From Actinomycetes bacterium (GTDB lineage: Bacteria; Actinomycetota; Acidimicrobiia; Acidimicrobiales; RAAP-2), in contig JAKAFH010000011.1 in NCBI GenBank assembly GCA_021818025.1, positions 1 to 38,930 of the forward strand: a stretch of 38,930 nucleotides of DNA, given 5' to 3'. This document shows, piece by piece, positions 25,029 through 32,816 of the stretch. The number at the start of each line of letters is the position of its first letter. The stretch's first letter is position 1. A model generated the notes under the pieces. That model was not told where the DNA came from and searched no databases. It saw only the letters and a list, made by a program, of their open reading frames with translations. A program made the translations under genes and the position numbers.

Positions 25029-26696
25029 ATGTTTAGAAAGTCAGGAGTCGCAGTACTCGCAATGTCCTGCTTGACCATCGGACTCGTCGGACTGAGTTCG
25101 GGAGCGGCCAACGCGAGCACCAATTCGGTGGTGTCGCTCGAGGGTAATACGGGAGTCACCTTCACGAACAACTTCAACCCGTTCGACTCGAGTTCGTTCG
25201 CCGCGCAGTTGAGCGTTCGCTCACTGGTGAATGAACCGCTGTTTGAATTCGACCTGTTGAAGGCCAATACGCAGTACCCGTGGCTCGCTACGAAGTATCA
25301 GTGGGCCAATGGGGGTCGGACCTTAACCTTCACGTTGCGCAAGGGCGTCAAGTGGAGCGACGGCAAGCCGTTCAGCTCGGCCGACGTCGCGTACACGTTC
25401 GATCTGTTGAACCGCGTTCCCGCGGCCAACGTCTACGGCGTGCCCACGATGTCGAGCAACGCGACGGTCGATGGTCCCTACTCGGTCACGCTCCACTACG
25501 CGACGCCCGAGTACCTCAACATCACCGCCATCGCGGGCAATGTGTTGATCGTTCCCGAGCACGTCTGGTCGAAGGTTCACAACCCGGCGACCGCGATCAT
25601 CACCAAGCCCATTGGCACGGGGCCGTACGAGCTACAGAGTTTCTCGACCCAAGCGGTCAAATACAGCGTGAACCCAACCTACTGGGGTGGTAAGCCAGCG
25701 GCGAGTGAGGTCCTTGTGCCATCGTACTCCTCGAACACGGCGGCCGCGACGGCCCTGGCCGACGGTCAGTTGACGTGGGCGGGTAACGACATCGCCAACG
25801 TCAACCAAATCTTCGTCAACAAGAACCCTCGGACGAATCACACGTTCTTCGCGCCTGGTTCGACGGTAACCCTGGAGTTCAACGTCACCGGAACCGGTCC
25901 ATTGAGCGACCCCGCCGTTCGTCAGGCCATTAGCGCCGGCATCGACCGCACGGCGCTCTCGGTCAAGGGTGAGACGGGCTACGAAAAGCCGGCGACGTCC
26001 TCGAGTGCGCTGATCCTACCCAACCAGGCGTCGTACCTGATCCCGTCGTTGAAGAACGACCTCTCACCGCACGCGGACCCGGCCAAGGTCGCCTCGATCC
26101 TCACCGCGGATGGCTACACCAAGGACTCGAACGGGTTCTACGCGAAGAACGGCAAGGAGATCCAGTTCTCGATCGAAGACCCGACCGCGTACTCGGATTA
26201 CTACGCCGACGACCAGTTGATCGCCAACGAGCTCCAGGCCGAGGGGATCGACGCCACGGTGAACGGCGTCCAGGCGTCCCAGTGGTACTCGGACTCGGCC
26301 ACCGGAAACTTCCAGTCGATCATCCACTGGGGTAACGGCGGCGTGAGCCCCTACGTGCAGTACGCCAACTGGCTGGATTACACGCAATCTGCCCCGATCG
26401 GCTCGTCGGCCAACGCGGACTACGGTCGCTACAACTCGCCGGCGGCGCAGGCGGCGCTGAAGCGACTCTCGACCATCAACCCAGCGAACGTCAAGGCGCT
26501 CCAGGCTGCGACTGCGGTGCTGGAGAACCTGGTCTCGACCCAGGTGCCGGTGGCCCCGTTGATGTACGGCGCGGACTGGGATGAGTACTCGACGGCCCAC
26601 TTCACGGGATTCGTCACGCCTCAGAACCCCTACGCGGACCCGTCACCGGGTGACCCGCAACTGCCACTCATCTTGATGCGGCTCAAGAAGGCGTAA
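25029..26696 (+). CDS. ABC transporter substrate-binding protein, family 5
   Basis: The 555-aa exported protein captures the substrate for the upstream permeases. It has a Sec signal peptide (FRKSGVAVLAMSCLTIGLVG, cleavage probably after ANA); a lipobox around AMSC is poor, so anchoring as a lipoprotein is doubtful. Family 5 features include TLTFTLRKGVKWSDGKPFSS with ADVAYTFDLLN, and the tail MYGADWDEYSTAHFTGFV. Family 5 proteins bind peptides, nickel or, in some lineages, cello-oligosaccharides; the GH1 gene next door favours the last. I prefer the ATG at 25029 because AAAGGA is at 25018-25023; the ATG at 25023 is in frame but too close. Confidence 0.92.
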   Translation: MFRKSGVAVLAMSCLTIGLVGLSSGAANASTNSVVSLEGNTGVTFTNNFNPFDSSSFAAQLSVRSLVNEPLFEFDLLKANTQYPWLATKYQWANGGRTLTFTLRKGVKWSDGKPFSSADVAYTFDLLNRVPAANVYGVPTMSSNATVDGPYSVTLHYATPEYLNITAIAGNVLIVPEHVWSKVHNPATAIITKPIGTGPYELQSFSTQAVKYSVNPTYWGGKPAASEVLVPSYSSNTAAATALADGQLTWAGNDIANVNQIFVNKNPRTNHTFFAPGSTVTLEFNVTGTGPLSDPAVRQAISAGIDRTALSVKGETGYEKPATSSSALILPNQASYLIPSLKNDLSPHADPAKVASILTADGYTKDSNGFYAKNGKEIQFSIEDPTAYSDYYADDQLIANELQAEGIDATVNGVQASQWYSDSATGNFQSIIHWGNGGVSPYVQYANWLDYTQSAPIGSSANADYGRYNSPAAQAALKRLSTINPANVKALQAATAVLENLVSTQVPVAPLMYGADWDEYSTAHFTGFVTPQNPYADPSPGDPQLPLILMRLKKA

Positions 26697-26703
26697 CGCG
26701 ATT

Positions 26704-26750
26704 CCTGACGAGGGGCGCACCGTTCCAATCCCGGCGCGCCCCTCGTCAGG
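26704..26750 (+). terminator. Strong hairpin between the binding-protein and beta-glucosidase genes
   Basis: CCTGACGAGGGGCGC (26704-26718) and its exact complement (26736-26750) form a 15-bp perfect stem with a 17-nt loop, 7 nt after the binding-protein stop. The following TCCCCCTA is not a T-run. It is either a terminator or a 3' stabiliser that raises binding-protein mRNA over downstream message. Confidence 0.6.
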
Positions 26751-26783
26751 TCCCCCTACCGAACTCACCAGGAGCACTGCACC

Positions 26784-28229
26784 GTGACCATCATTACCAG
26801 CCCATTGGGCATGACCCGCCCGTTCCCGCCCGATTTCCTGTGGGGCACGGCGACCGCCTCGTATCAGATCGAGGGCGCGGCCACCGAGGACGGCCGCGGC
26901 GTCTCGATCTGGGATACGTTCAGTCGCCAACCGGGCGCAGTCTTCCACGGCGACACCGGCGACATCGCCTGTGACCACTACCACCGGATGACCGAGGACC
27001 TCGACCTCCTCGAGCGGCTCGGCGTCGGCGCCTATCGCTTCTCCGTCGCCTGGCCGCGCGTGCAGCCGCGCGGATCGGGGCCGGCCAACCAGCGGGGCCT
27101 CGACTTCTATCGCCGACTCGTGGCCGGATTGCGCGAGCGAGACATCGAGCCGACACTCACCCTTTATCACTGGGATCTGCCCCAGCCGCTCGAGGACCGC
27201 GGTGGTTGGTGTGAGCGCGACACGGCCGATCGTTTCGCGGACTACGTCGACCTCGTGGCGCGCTCCCTCGGCGGCGACGTCGAGCGGTGGATCACCTTGA
27301 ACGAACCGTGGTGCTCGTCGTGGCTCGGCTACGGCGCCGGCTATCACGCACCCGGGATCCGCGACATTGGCAAGGCCGCGGCGGCCAACCACCATCTCCT
27401 GCTCGCCCACGGCAAGGCGATCCCGATCCTGCGCTCGGCCGTGGATTCGGCCAAGGTCGGCATTACGCTCAATCTCGGTGACCACCGACCTGGGTCCGAT
27501 CACCCACTCGACGTCGCGGCCGCGAGGCGAGCCGACGGCAACCTCAACCGTTTATTCCTCGACCCCATTTTTCACGGGCAGTACCCCCAGGACATGATCG
27601 ACCACTACGCGCCCTCCCAACCCGGCTTCTCGGTCATCCGAGACGGCGACCTCGAGTCGATCGCCCAACCGATCGACTTTCTCGGCGTCAACTACTACTT
27701 CCCCTCGACCGTGATCGACGAGTCGCGCGCGACCGAAGCGCGACTGGCCGGCTACGTCGTGGCCACTGAGAACCCGTTCCCCGATCTGAAGGTCCGGTCG
27801 GTCGAGACGCCCGGGCGCGACAAGACCGCGATGGACTGGGAGATCCACGCCTCGGGTCTCACGTCACTGCTCGTACGGATTCGCGACGAGTACCACTCGC
27901 TGCCGATCTACATCACTGAGAACGGAGCCGCCTTCGACGACTACGTTGATCCCAACGGACGGGTTCTGGACCTTAATCGGGTCGCCTATCTCCAAGAGCA
28001 CATTTCGGCCGTGCACGACGCCATCGACGCCGGTGTGAACGTGCAGGGTTATTTCGTGTGGAGTCTGCTCGATAACTTCGAGTGGTCGTTCGGCTACTCG
28101 CGGCGTTTCGGTATCGTGTGGGTCGACTTTCCGACGGGGAATCGTCTGCCCAAGGCGAGCTTTGACTGGTACCGCGACACGATTACGAAGAACTCCGTGG
28201 AATACGCCACGTCGGTTGGCGGCCCGTAG
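26784..28229 (+). CDS. bglB: GH1 family beta-glucosidase
   Basis: This cytoplasmic glycoside hydrolase of family 1 removes beta-linked glucose from cellobiose or aryl-glucosides with retention. The 481-aa length is typical. FLWGTATASYQIEGA is the N-terminal signature. The acid/base is Glu174 in TLNEPW and the nucleophile Glu379 in YITENGA. The aglycone/glycone site motif VWSLLDNFEWSFGYSRRFG lies near the C-terminus. The start is GTG at 26784 with AGGAG 8 nt upstream. No signal peptide is present, so substrate must be imported, consistent with the transporter upstream. The symbol is by analogy only. Confidence 0.95.
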   Translation: MTIITSPLGMTRPFPPDFLWGTATASYQIEGAATEDGRGVSIWDTFSRQPGAVFHGDTGDIACDHYHRMTEDLDLLERLGVGAYRFSVAWPRVQPRGSGPANQRGLDFYRRLVAGLRERDIEPTLTLYHWDLPQPLEDRGGWCERDTADRFADYVDLVARSLGGDVERWITLNEPWCSSWLGYGAGYHAPGIRDIGKAAAANHHLLLAHGKAIPILRSAVDSAKVGITLNLGDHRPGSDHPLDVAAARRADGNLNRLFLDPIFHGQYPQDMIDHYAPSQPGFSVIRDGDLESIAQPIDFLGVNYYFPSTVIDESRATEARLAGYVVATENPFPDLKVRSVETPGRDKTAMDWEIHASGLTSLLVRIRDEYHSLPIYITENGAAFDDYVDPNGRVLDLNRVAYLQEHISAVHDAIDAGVNVQGYFVWSLLDNFEWSFGYSRRFGIVWVDFPTGNRLPKASFDWYRDTITKNSVEYATSVGGP

Positions 28230-28481
28230 CAGTCGTCTCTTGCCGCCCTGGCGTCACGTGACGTGCGCCTCATCGGAGACACCGGCTCGCGCGGATGGCG
28301 GGTCGCGTGGTACCCATCGCGATGCGCTCACCGTATCGGCGTGGCGTCGGGGAACGGACCGATCGAGAACGCCGACTCGCAGCGAAGGTGGCAACACTCG
28401 CGCGGGACGATCTCGACGCGGCGCGTACGCGAACGACCGGTTCGTGGTCGGGTCACAGCGGTTCGACCTTCGAGAGCCGAG

Positions 28482-28487
28482 TAGATT
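28482..28487 (+). promoter_or_regulatory. -10 box (TAGATT), leaderless start of the zinc-finger gene
   Basis: TAGATT lies exactly 6 nt (CTCGCC) before the GTG at 28494, with no Shine-Dalgarno in between. Confidence 0.6.
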
Positions 28488-28493
28488 CTCGCC

Positions 28494-28682
28494 GTGAGCG
28501 AAATCACCAACGAGACCGTGGCGTCAATCGAGGCGACCCTCGCCAGCGTCGAACGAGCCCTCGAACGGCTCCGCGCCGGAACCTACCGGCAGTGCCAAGT
28601 GTGCGCTGGACCCATCGACGAGTCCGACCTCGTCGCCAACCCGTTGCTCAGCAACTGCCCGGAGCACCCCGAACTGGGCTGA
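28494..28682 (+). CDS. Small TraR/DksA-like zinc-finger protein
   Basis: The 62-aa protein has a helical N-terminus (VASIEATLASVERALERLRA) followed by GTYRQCQVCAGPIDESDL and then LSNCPEHPELG. The G-x-Y-x-x-C-x-x-C-G-x-P-I pattern is that of the TraR/DksA C-terminal zinc finger; the second pair is Cys-x-x-His instead of Cys-x-x-Cys. It is too short to carry the coiled coil of DksA that reaches into RNA polymerase. The function is unknown. The gene converges on sodN. Confidence 0.8.
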   Translation: MSEITNETVASIEATLASVERALERLRAGTYRQCQVCAGPIDESDLVANPLLSNCPEHPELG

Positions 28683-28683
28683 G

Positions 28684-28697
28684 CGCCTCGCGGCGCC
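28684..28697. terminator. Short hairpin between convergent genes
   Basis: GCGCC and GGCGC form a 5-bp stem around a 4-nt loop in the 20-nt gap between the zinc-finger gene and sodN. It may act in both directions but is short and lacks T-runs. Confidence 0.3.
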
Positions 28698-28702
28698 ACG
28701 GG

Positions 28703-29119
28703 CTACTTCTTGGTCGCCCAGAAGATCTCGGCGATCGCGTCGATCTCGCTGAGCAGTCGGTCGGCCACCACGACGTCGTTACTCTTCTTCGCGTCGCCGG
28801 CGGACTTGGTGGCCATCCAGAAGAGGTCGTGGAGGTTGGGGAACTGCTTGAGGTGCTCGACCTTGAAGTAGTCGGTCCACAGCACCCACAGGTGGTGCTT
28901 GACGAGCTCGCAGCGCTCCTCTTTGATGATCGTGGCGCGGACCTTGAAGTCGGGGTCACCGGAGGCGTTGTACTTCTCCATAATCGCCTTGACGGACTGG
29001 GCTTCGATGCGCGCCTGGGCGGGGTCGTAGACGCCGCACGGCAGGTCGCAGTGGGCGTAGACGGTCAGCGCAGTGGTGCGCGCGTCGAGCAGTGCGGTGA
29101 GACGAGAGACGATCGACAT
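28703..29119 (-). CDS. sodN: Nickel-containing superoxide dismutase
   Basis: NiSOD disproportionates superoxide in the cytoplasm. The 138-aa precursor carries a 22-residue propeptide (MSIVSRLTALLDARTTALTV, then YA) that must be cut off to free His23. The mature N-terminus HCDLPCGVYDP is the nickel hook, with ligands His1, Cys2 and Cys6. The mature length, 116 residues, matches Streptomyces NiSOD. I chose the ATG at 29119, which has AAAGG 6 nt upstream; a longer frame to 29143 exists. Its maturation protease is encoded divergently. Confidence 0.95.
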   Translation of the reverse strand: MSIVSRLTALLDARTTALTVYAHCDLPCGVYDPAQARIEAQSVKAIMEKYNASGDPDFKVRATIIKEERCELVKHHLWVLWTDYFKVEHLKQFPNLHDLFWMATKSAGDAKKSNDVVVADRLLSEIDAIAEIFWATKK

Positions 29120-29196
29120 GGTGGGCCTTTCGGGTGCTGGCACCTCGAGGGTGCGTTTCGCGGGTACTGTCAGGCAGGTTAGTCAGTTCCCTCGGA

Positions 29197-29202
29197 TATC
29201 GT
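29197..29202 (+). promoter_or_regulatory. -10 box (TATCGT), leaderless start of sodX
   Basis: TATCGT lies exactly 6 nt (TCGCTC) before the GTG at 29209, with no Shine-Dalgarno. The 89-bp sodN-sodX gap should also hold the sodN promoter. Confidence 0.5.
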
Positions 29203-29208
29203 TCGCTC

Positions 29209-29535
29209 GTGATCAGGCTGCTGACGACCGTCGTGCGCCGGATCACCGTCGTGGGCAGTTCGATGGAGCCGACCTACCGCGACGGCGACCGGCTGACCGC
29301 CGTGCGACGGTGGCGTCGCGTGCGCGTGGGCGACGTGGTCGTGGTACCCGATCCGCGCGACCCGACGCGCCCGCTGCTCAAGCGCTGCGCCGCGCGCGAC
29401 GCCAGGCGCCTGGACCTGCGCGGGGACAACCCGTCGGCATCCACCGACTCGCGCGACTTCGGCTGGGTCGAGGAGCGCCGGGTGCACTGGCTCGTGGTGC
29501 AGTCATCGGGTGGCCACGACCAGGGGCGCCGTTAG
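29209..29535 (+). CDS. sodX: Nickel-type superoxide dismutase maturation protease
   Basis: SodX is a small S24/S26-type serine protease that removes the NiSOD propeptide. The 108-aa protein shows the Ser-Lys dyad: Ser18 in VVGSSMEPTYRDGDRL and Lys58 in RPLLKRCAARD, followed by LRGDNPSASTDSRDFG. There is no convincing membrane anchor, which suits a cytoplasmic substrate. It is divergent from sodN, 89 bp apart. Its TAG stop forms the start of the -10 box of mshA. Confidence 0.9.
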   Translation: MIRLLTTVVRRITVVGSSMEPTYRDGDRLTAVRRWRRVRVGDVVVVPDPRDPTRPLLKRCAARDARRLDLRGDNPSASTDSRDFGWVEERRVHWLVVQSSGGHDQGRR

Positions 29536-29538
29536 GCT
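29533..29538 (+). promoter_or_regulatory. -10 box (TAGGCT) of mshA, overlapping the sodX stop
   Basis: TAGGCT lies exactly 6 nt (GCCCCT) before the ATG at 29545. Its first three bases are the stop codon of sodX. Confidence 0.6.
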
Positions 29539-29544
29539 GCCCCT

Positions 29545-30762
29545 ATGGCCCGTCTCGCGGTTCTCTCGTATCACACGTCGCCGCTCGCCCAGCCTGGCAC
29601 GGGCGACGGCGGCGGCATGAACGTCTACGTGCGCGAGCTCTCGAGCGCGCTCGCGCGCCTGGGCCACGAGGTCGACGTCTACACGCGCCGCGACGACCCG
29701 CACCTGCGCGACTCGATGCTCGTCGAGCCCGGCTTTCGGGTCCACCACGTCACGGCGGGCCCGCCGACGCCCCTCGGGCGCGAGGACTTCGAGCGTTACG
29801 TCGACGAGTTCGCCGACGGCGTGTCGGCGTCGTTTCGCTGCACCGGCGCCCCCGACGCGATCCACGCGAACTACTGGCTGAGCGCCCTGGCGGGCCACCG
29901 GCTCAAGCACGAGTTGAACGTGCCACTCGTGGTGACCTTCCACACCCTCGAACGCGTGAAGGCCGACGCCTTCGAAGCCGAGTCCGAGATCCGCTCGACC
30001 CAGGAGGCGGCGATCGTGGCCTGCGCCGACGCCGTGCTCGCCAGCTGCGAGGTCGAGGCCGACCAGTTCGTGCACTTCTACGACGCCTCGCCCTCGCGGG
30101 TGCACATCGTGCCCCTGGGCGTGCAGCACGCCTTCTTCGCGCCGGGTCACCGGCCCCAGGCCCGCCGCGCGCTCGGCCTCGAGCCTGACCGGACCCTGCT
30201 GCTCTACGTCGGCCGGCTCCAGGCATTGAAGGGCGTCGACCTCGCGCTCGAGACGCTGATCGAGACTCGCTTGCGCGGCCGTGACGCGACGCTGGCGATC
30301 GTCGGCGGTCCGTCGGGGCCCAACGGCCGCGCAACGCTCGCGTACCTGCACCAGCGCGTCGCCGACGCCGAGGTCATCGACCACGTCACCTTCGTCGCAC
30401 CCCAGAGCCACCAGCTGCTCTCGACGTGGATGCGCGCCGCTGACGCCACGCTCGTGCCGTCGCGCTCCGAGAGCTTCGGGCTCGTGGCCCTCGAGTCCTC
30501 GGCCTGCGGCACGCCGGTCGTGGCGAGCAACGTGGGTGGGCTCGCGAACCTCGTCGAGCCCGGCGTGAACGGGTTGCTGGTGGCGAGTCGCGCCGCCGGT
30601 GCCTGGGCCGACGCGGTCGACCAGGTGCTCGACGAAGACCACGCGACGACCATGTCGACGGCCGCGGTGCTGCTCGCCAAGCGCTACACCTGGCGCTCGG
30701 CGGCCGAATCGCTCGCGTCGCTCACCGACGCGCTCGCCGCGTCGGGCCTCGTCCACTGCTAG
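29545..30762 (+). CDS. mshA: D-inositol-3-phosphate glycosyltransferase, mycothiol synthesis
   Basis: MshA joins N-acetylglucosamine from UDP-GlcNAc to 1-L-inositol-3-phosphate, the first step of mycothiol synthesis. The 405-aa protein is a GT-B fold GT4-family enzyme. The N-terminal GTGDGGGMNVYVRELSSALA and HANYWLSALAGH are MshA signatures. The C-terminal donor site has LLYVGRLQALKGVDLALETL and PSRSESFGLVALESSACGTP. Close relatives in the family could have other acceptors, but the adjacent YbjN-domain gene is the usual neighbour of mshA in Actinobacteria. Confidence 0.9.
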   Translation: MARLAVLSYHTSPLAQPGTGDGGGMNVYVRELSSALARLGHEVDVYTRRDDPHLRDSMLVEPGFRVHHVTAGPPTPLGREDFERYVDEFADGVSASFRCTGAPDAIHANYWLSALAGHRLKHELNVPLVVTFHTLERVKADAFEAESEIRSTQEAAIVACADAVLASCEVEADQFVHFYDASPSRVHIVPLGVQHAFFAPGHRPQARRALGLEPDRTLLLYVGRLQALKGVDLALETLIETRLRGRDATLAIVGGPSGPNGRATLAYLHQRVADAEVIDHVTFVAPQSHQLLSTWMRAADATLVPSRSESFGLVALESSACGTPVVASNVGGLANLVEPGVNGLLVASRAAGAWADAVDQVLDEDHATTMSTAAVLLAKRYTWRSAAESLASLTDALAASGLVHC

Positions 30763-31244
30763 TGGACCGGTTCCCGATCACCGACCCCGACGCCGCCACT
30801 CGCCTCGACGAACGCCTGCGCGCCTGGGCGCGCACGGCCATCGACGATGGTCACGCCGTCACGATCGACCACCACGACGGCGCCGATCCCGCTGGTCACT
30901 ACCACTGGCTCGTGCGCCTGCGCGGCGAGGAGAAGGACGTCATCACCGCGTGGGTCTCGCTGCGCCAGCGCTCGGTGCACGTCGAGACCGAGGTCGTGCC
31001 CGCACCCGAGACTGGCGAGGAGGCGCTCTACCGCTACGCCCTCGTGCGCAACGCCGACCTGCGCAGCGTGCACCTGGCGATCGGCCCCGAGTCGGCGCTC
31101 TATCTCGTGACCGTGCTCCCGCTCGCCGAGCTGACGCTCGAGCGACTCGACGAGCTCATGGCCGCGATCGTGGTCTACGTCGACGAGCTCTACCCGACGA
31201 TGATGACCCTCGGCTTTTCCTGGTACCGGCGCCGTCGGCGCTGA
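30762..31244 (+). CDS. YbjN-domain protein, type III secretion chaperone-like fold
   Basis: The 160-aa soluble protein has the YbjN/Ta1-like pattern: WVSLRQRSVHVETEVVPAPE, EEALYRYALVRNADLRSVHL, SALYLVTVLPLAELTLERLD. The family's biochemical role is unclear. In many actinobacterial genomes it sits directly behind mshA, as here, where its GTG shares one base with the mshA stop, so the two are probably co-translated. Confidence 0.82.
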   Translation: MDRFPITDPDAATRLDERLRAWARTAIDDGHAVTIDHHDGADPAGHYHWLVRLRGEEKDVITAWVSLRQRSVHVETEVVPAPETGEEALYRYALVRNADLRSVHLAIGPESALYLVTVLPLAELTLERLDELMAAIVVYVDELYPTMMTLGFSWYRRRRR

Positions 31245-31259
31245 GGCCGGGTCCCTCGG

Positions 31260-31265
31260 TAACCT
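31260..31265 (+). promoter_or_regulatory. -10 box (TAACCT), leaderless start of proC
   Basis: TAACCT lies exactly 6 nt (GAGTCC) before the ATG at 31272; no Shine-Dalgarno is present. Confidence 0.58.
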
Positions 31266-31271
31266 GAGTCC

Positions 31272-32078
31272 ATGTCCTATGAACTGGTGATCGTCGGCGG
31301 CGGCAAGATGGGCTCGGCCCTGGCCGAGGGCCTCGTTCGGGCCGAGTGGTGCGCACCCGAGCGCCTCGCGGTGGTCGATCACACGGCCGCGACCCGCGAG
31401 TCCCTCGCCGCGCGCCTGCCCGGCGTGGCGATCCTCGCCGAGCTCGGGCTCGGCGACGTCGACGAGTCCACCGGGGCGCTGCTCTGCGTCAAGCCCGATC
31501 ACGCCGAGTCGGTCGCGCGCACGATCGGCGCGCTCGGGGTGCGCCGGCTGCTGTCGGTCGTGGCCGGACTGACCACCGCGCGCATCGAGTCGGTGATGGT
31601 CCAGCCCGTGGCGGTCGTGCGGTCCATGCCCAACACGCCCGTGCTCGTCGGCAAGGGGGTCTCGGCCATCGCCGGGGGCGCCCACGTCACCGCCGACGAC
31701 CTGGCCTGGGCCGAGTCGATCCTGGGCGCCGTGGGCACCGTCGTGCGCGTCACCGAGCGCAACATCGACGTCGTCACGGGCCTCTCGGGCCCCATGCCGG
31801 CGTACCTGTATCTCATCGTCGAGGCCCTCATCGAGGCCGGCGTCTACCAGGGACTGCCGCGCGCGGTCGCGTCGACGCTCGTCGTGGACAGCCTCGAGGG
31901 CGCGGCGGCGCTCTTGAAGCAGACCGGCACCGCACCCGAGGACCTGCGCCACCAGGTCACCTCGCCCGGCGGCACGACCGCCGCGGGACTGCGGGCCCTC
32001 GAGAACCGTGGCGTTCGCGCGGCGATGATCGACGCCGTCTCGGCCGCGGCGGACCGCAGCCGCCAGCTCGGTCGCTGA
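31272..32078 (+). CDS. proC: Pyrroline-5-carboxylate reductase
   Basis: ProC reduces pyrroline-5-carboxylate to proline with NAD(P)H, the last step of proline synthesis. The 268-aa protein starts with the Rossmann motif IVGGGKMGSALAEGL. RSMPNTPVLVGKGVSAIAGG is the substrate-proximal loop. The C-terminal dimerisation domain carries the ProC signature from VTGLSGPMPAYLYLIVEALI through AGVYQGLPRAVA, and ends with HQVTSPGGTTAAGLRALEN. It lies 21 nt upstream of rex. Confidence 0.96.
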   Translation: MSYELVIVGGGKMGSALAEGLVRAEWCAPERLAVVDHTAATRESLAARLPGVAILAELGLGDVDESTGALLCVKPDHAESVARTIGALGVRRLLSVVAGLTTARIESVMVQPVAVVRSMPNTPVLVGKGVSAIAGGAHVTADDLAWAESILGAVGTVVRVTERNIDVVTGLSGPMPAYLYLIVEALIEAGVYQGLPRAVASTLVVDSLEGAAALLKQTGTAPEDLRHQVTSPGGTTAAGLRALENRGVRAAMIDAVSAAADRSRQLGR

Positions 32079-32087
32079 CGGTACCGG

Positions 32088-32093
32088 TAGCGT
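32088..32093 (+). promoter_or_regulatory. -10 box (TAGCGT), leaderless start of rex
   Basis: TAGCGT lies exactly 6 nt before the ATG at 32100. The intervening GGAGAG is directly adjacent to the ATG, too close to work as a Shine-Dalgarno. Confidence 0.5.
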
Positions 32094-32099
32094 GGAGAG

Positions 32100-32816
32100 A
32101 TGACGTCCTCCCGGTTGCGTCGCCGAAAGCTCTCCGAGCCGACGATCGCGCGACTGCCCGTCTACCAGCGAATCGTGGAGGAGTGGATCGGCCAGGAACG
32201 GAGTCGCATCGACTCGGCCCAGCTCGGCGAGCTCGCCGGGGTGACGGCCACGACCGTGCGCCGCGACCTGGCCGGACTCGGCACGCTCGGCACCCGGGGC
32301 GCGGGTTACGACGTCGCGATCCTGCACACCTGTATCGGCGAGGCGCTCGGCCACGACCAGCACTGCGACGTGGTCGTGATCGGCATGGGCAACCTCGGCC
32401 GCGCCCTCGTGAACTCGTCAAGCTTCCTCACCCGCGGCGCGCGCCTGGTCGGGCTCTATGACGCCGACCCGTTGGTCGTGGGCACCGTAATCGACGGCCA
32501 CCTGGTGCGCGCGATCGACGAGCCGATGATCGCCGCGAGCGTCGCGGTGATCTGCGTGCCCGCCAGTGCCGCGCAGGCCGTCGCCGACCGGTGCGTGGGG
32601 GCGGGCATCCACGCGCTGCTGAACTTCGCCCCCCAGGTGCTCGCGGTGCCCCTGGGCACCGCGGTGCACGACGTCGACCTCTCGATCGAGCTTCAGGTCC
32701 TGCTCTATCACCTGCACAACGGGACCGGACCCCTCGGCGGCGGGCTGCTGCACGCGCTCGCGCGAGCCGACGCCCCGGCCCATCGCACCCCACCCGCGGA
32801 GACCCCGTGGCACTGA
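32100..32816 (+). CDS. rex: Redox-sensing transcriptional repressor Rex
   Basis: Rex represses respiratory and fermentative genes and is released from DNA when NADH binds. The 238-aa protein has the N-terminal winged helix (ARLPVYQRIVEEW, then SAQLGELAGVTATTVRRDLA) and a Rossmann domain with VVVIGMGNLGRALVNSSSF. The C-terminal swapped helix is DLSIELQVLLYHL. In Streptomyces and relatives rex leads the hemACD operon, and the same is seen here: hemA starts inside the end of rex. No clear Rex operator (TTGTGnnnnnnCACAA type) is visible just upstream. Confidence 0.95.
   Translation: MTSSRLRRRKLSEPTIARLPVYQRIVEEWIGQERSRIDSAQLGELAGVTATTVRRDLAGLGTLGTRGAGYDVAILHTCIGEALGHDQHCDVVVIGMGNLGRALVNSSSFLTRGARLVGLYDADPLVVGTVIDGHLVRAIDEPMIAASVAVICVPASAAQAVADRCVGAGIHALLNFAPQVLAVPLGTAVHDVDLSIELQVLLYHLHNGTGPLGGGLLHALARADAPAHRTPPAETPWH

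Noticed and set aside
32079-32099. Rex operator in front of rex
   Set aside because: The 21-nt gap after proC contains no TTGTG/CACAA-type inverted repeat.
30759-32363. 534-codon minus-strand frame opposite the YbjN gene, proC and rex
   Set aside because: It is a shadow of secure plus-strand genes, with no domain.
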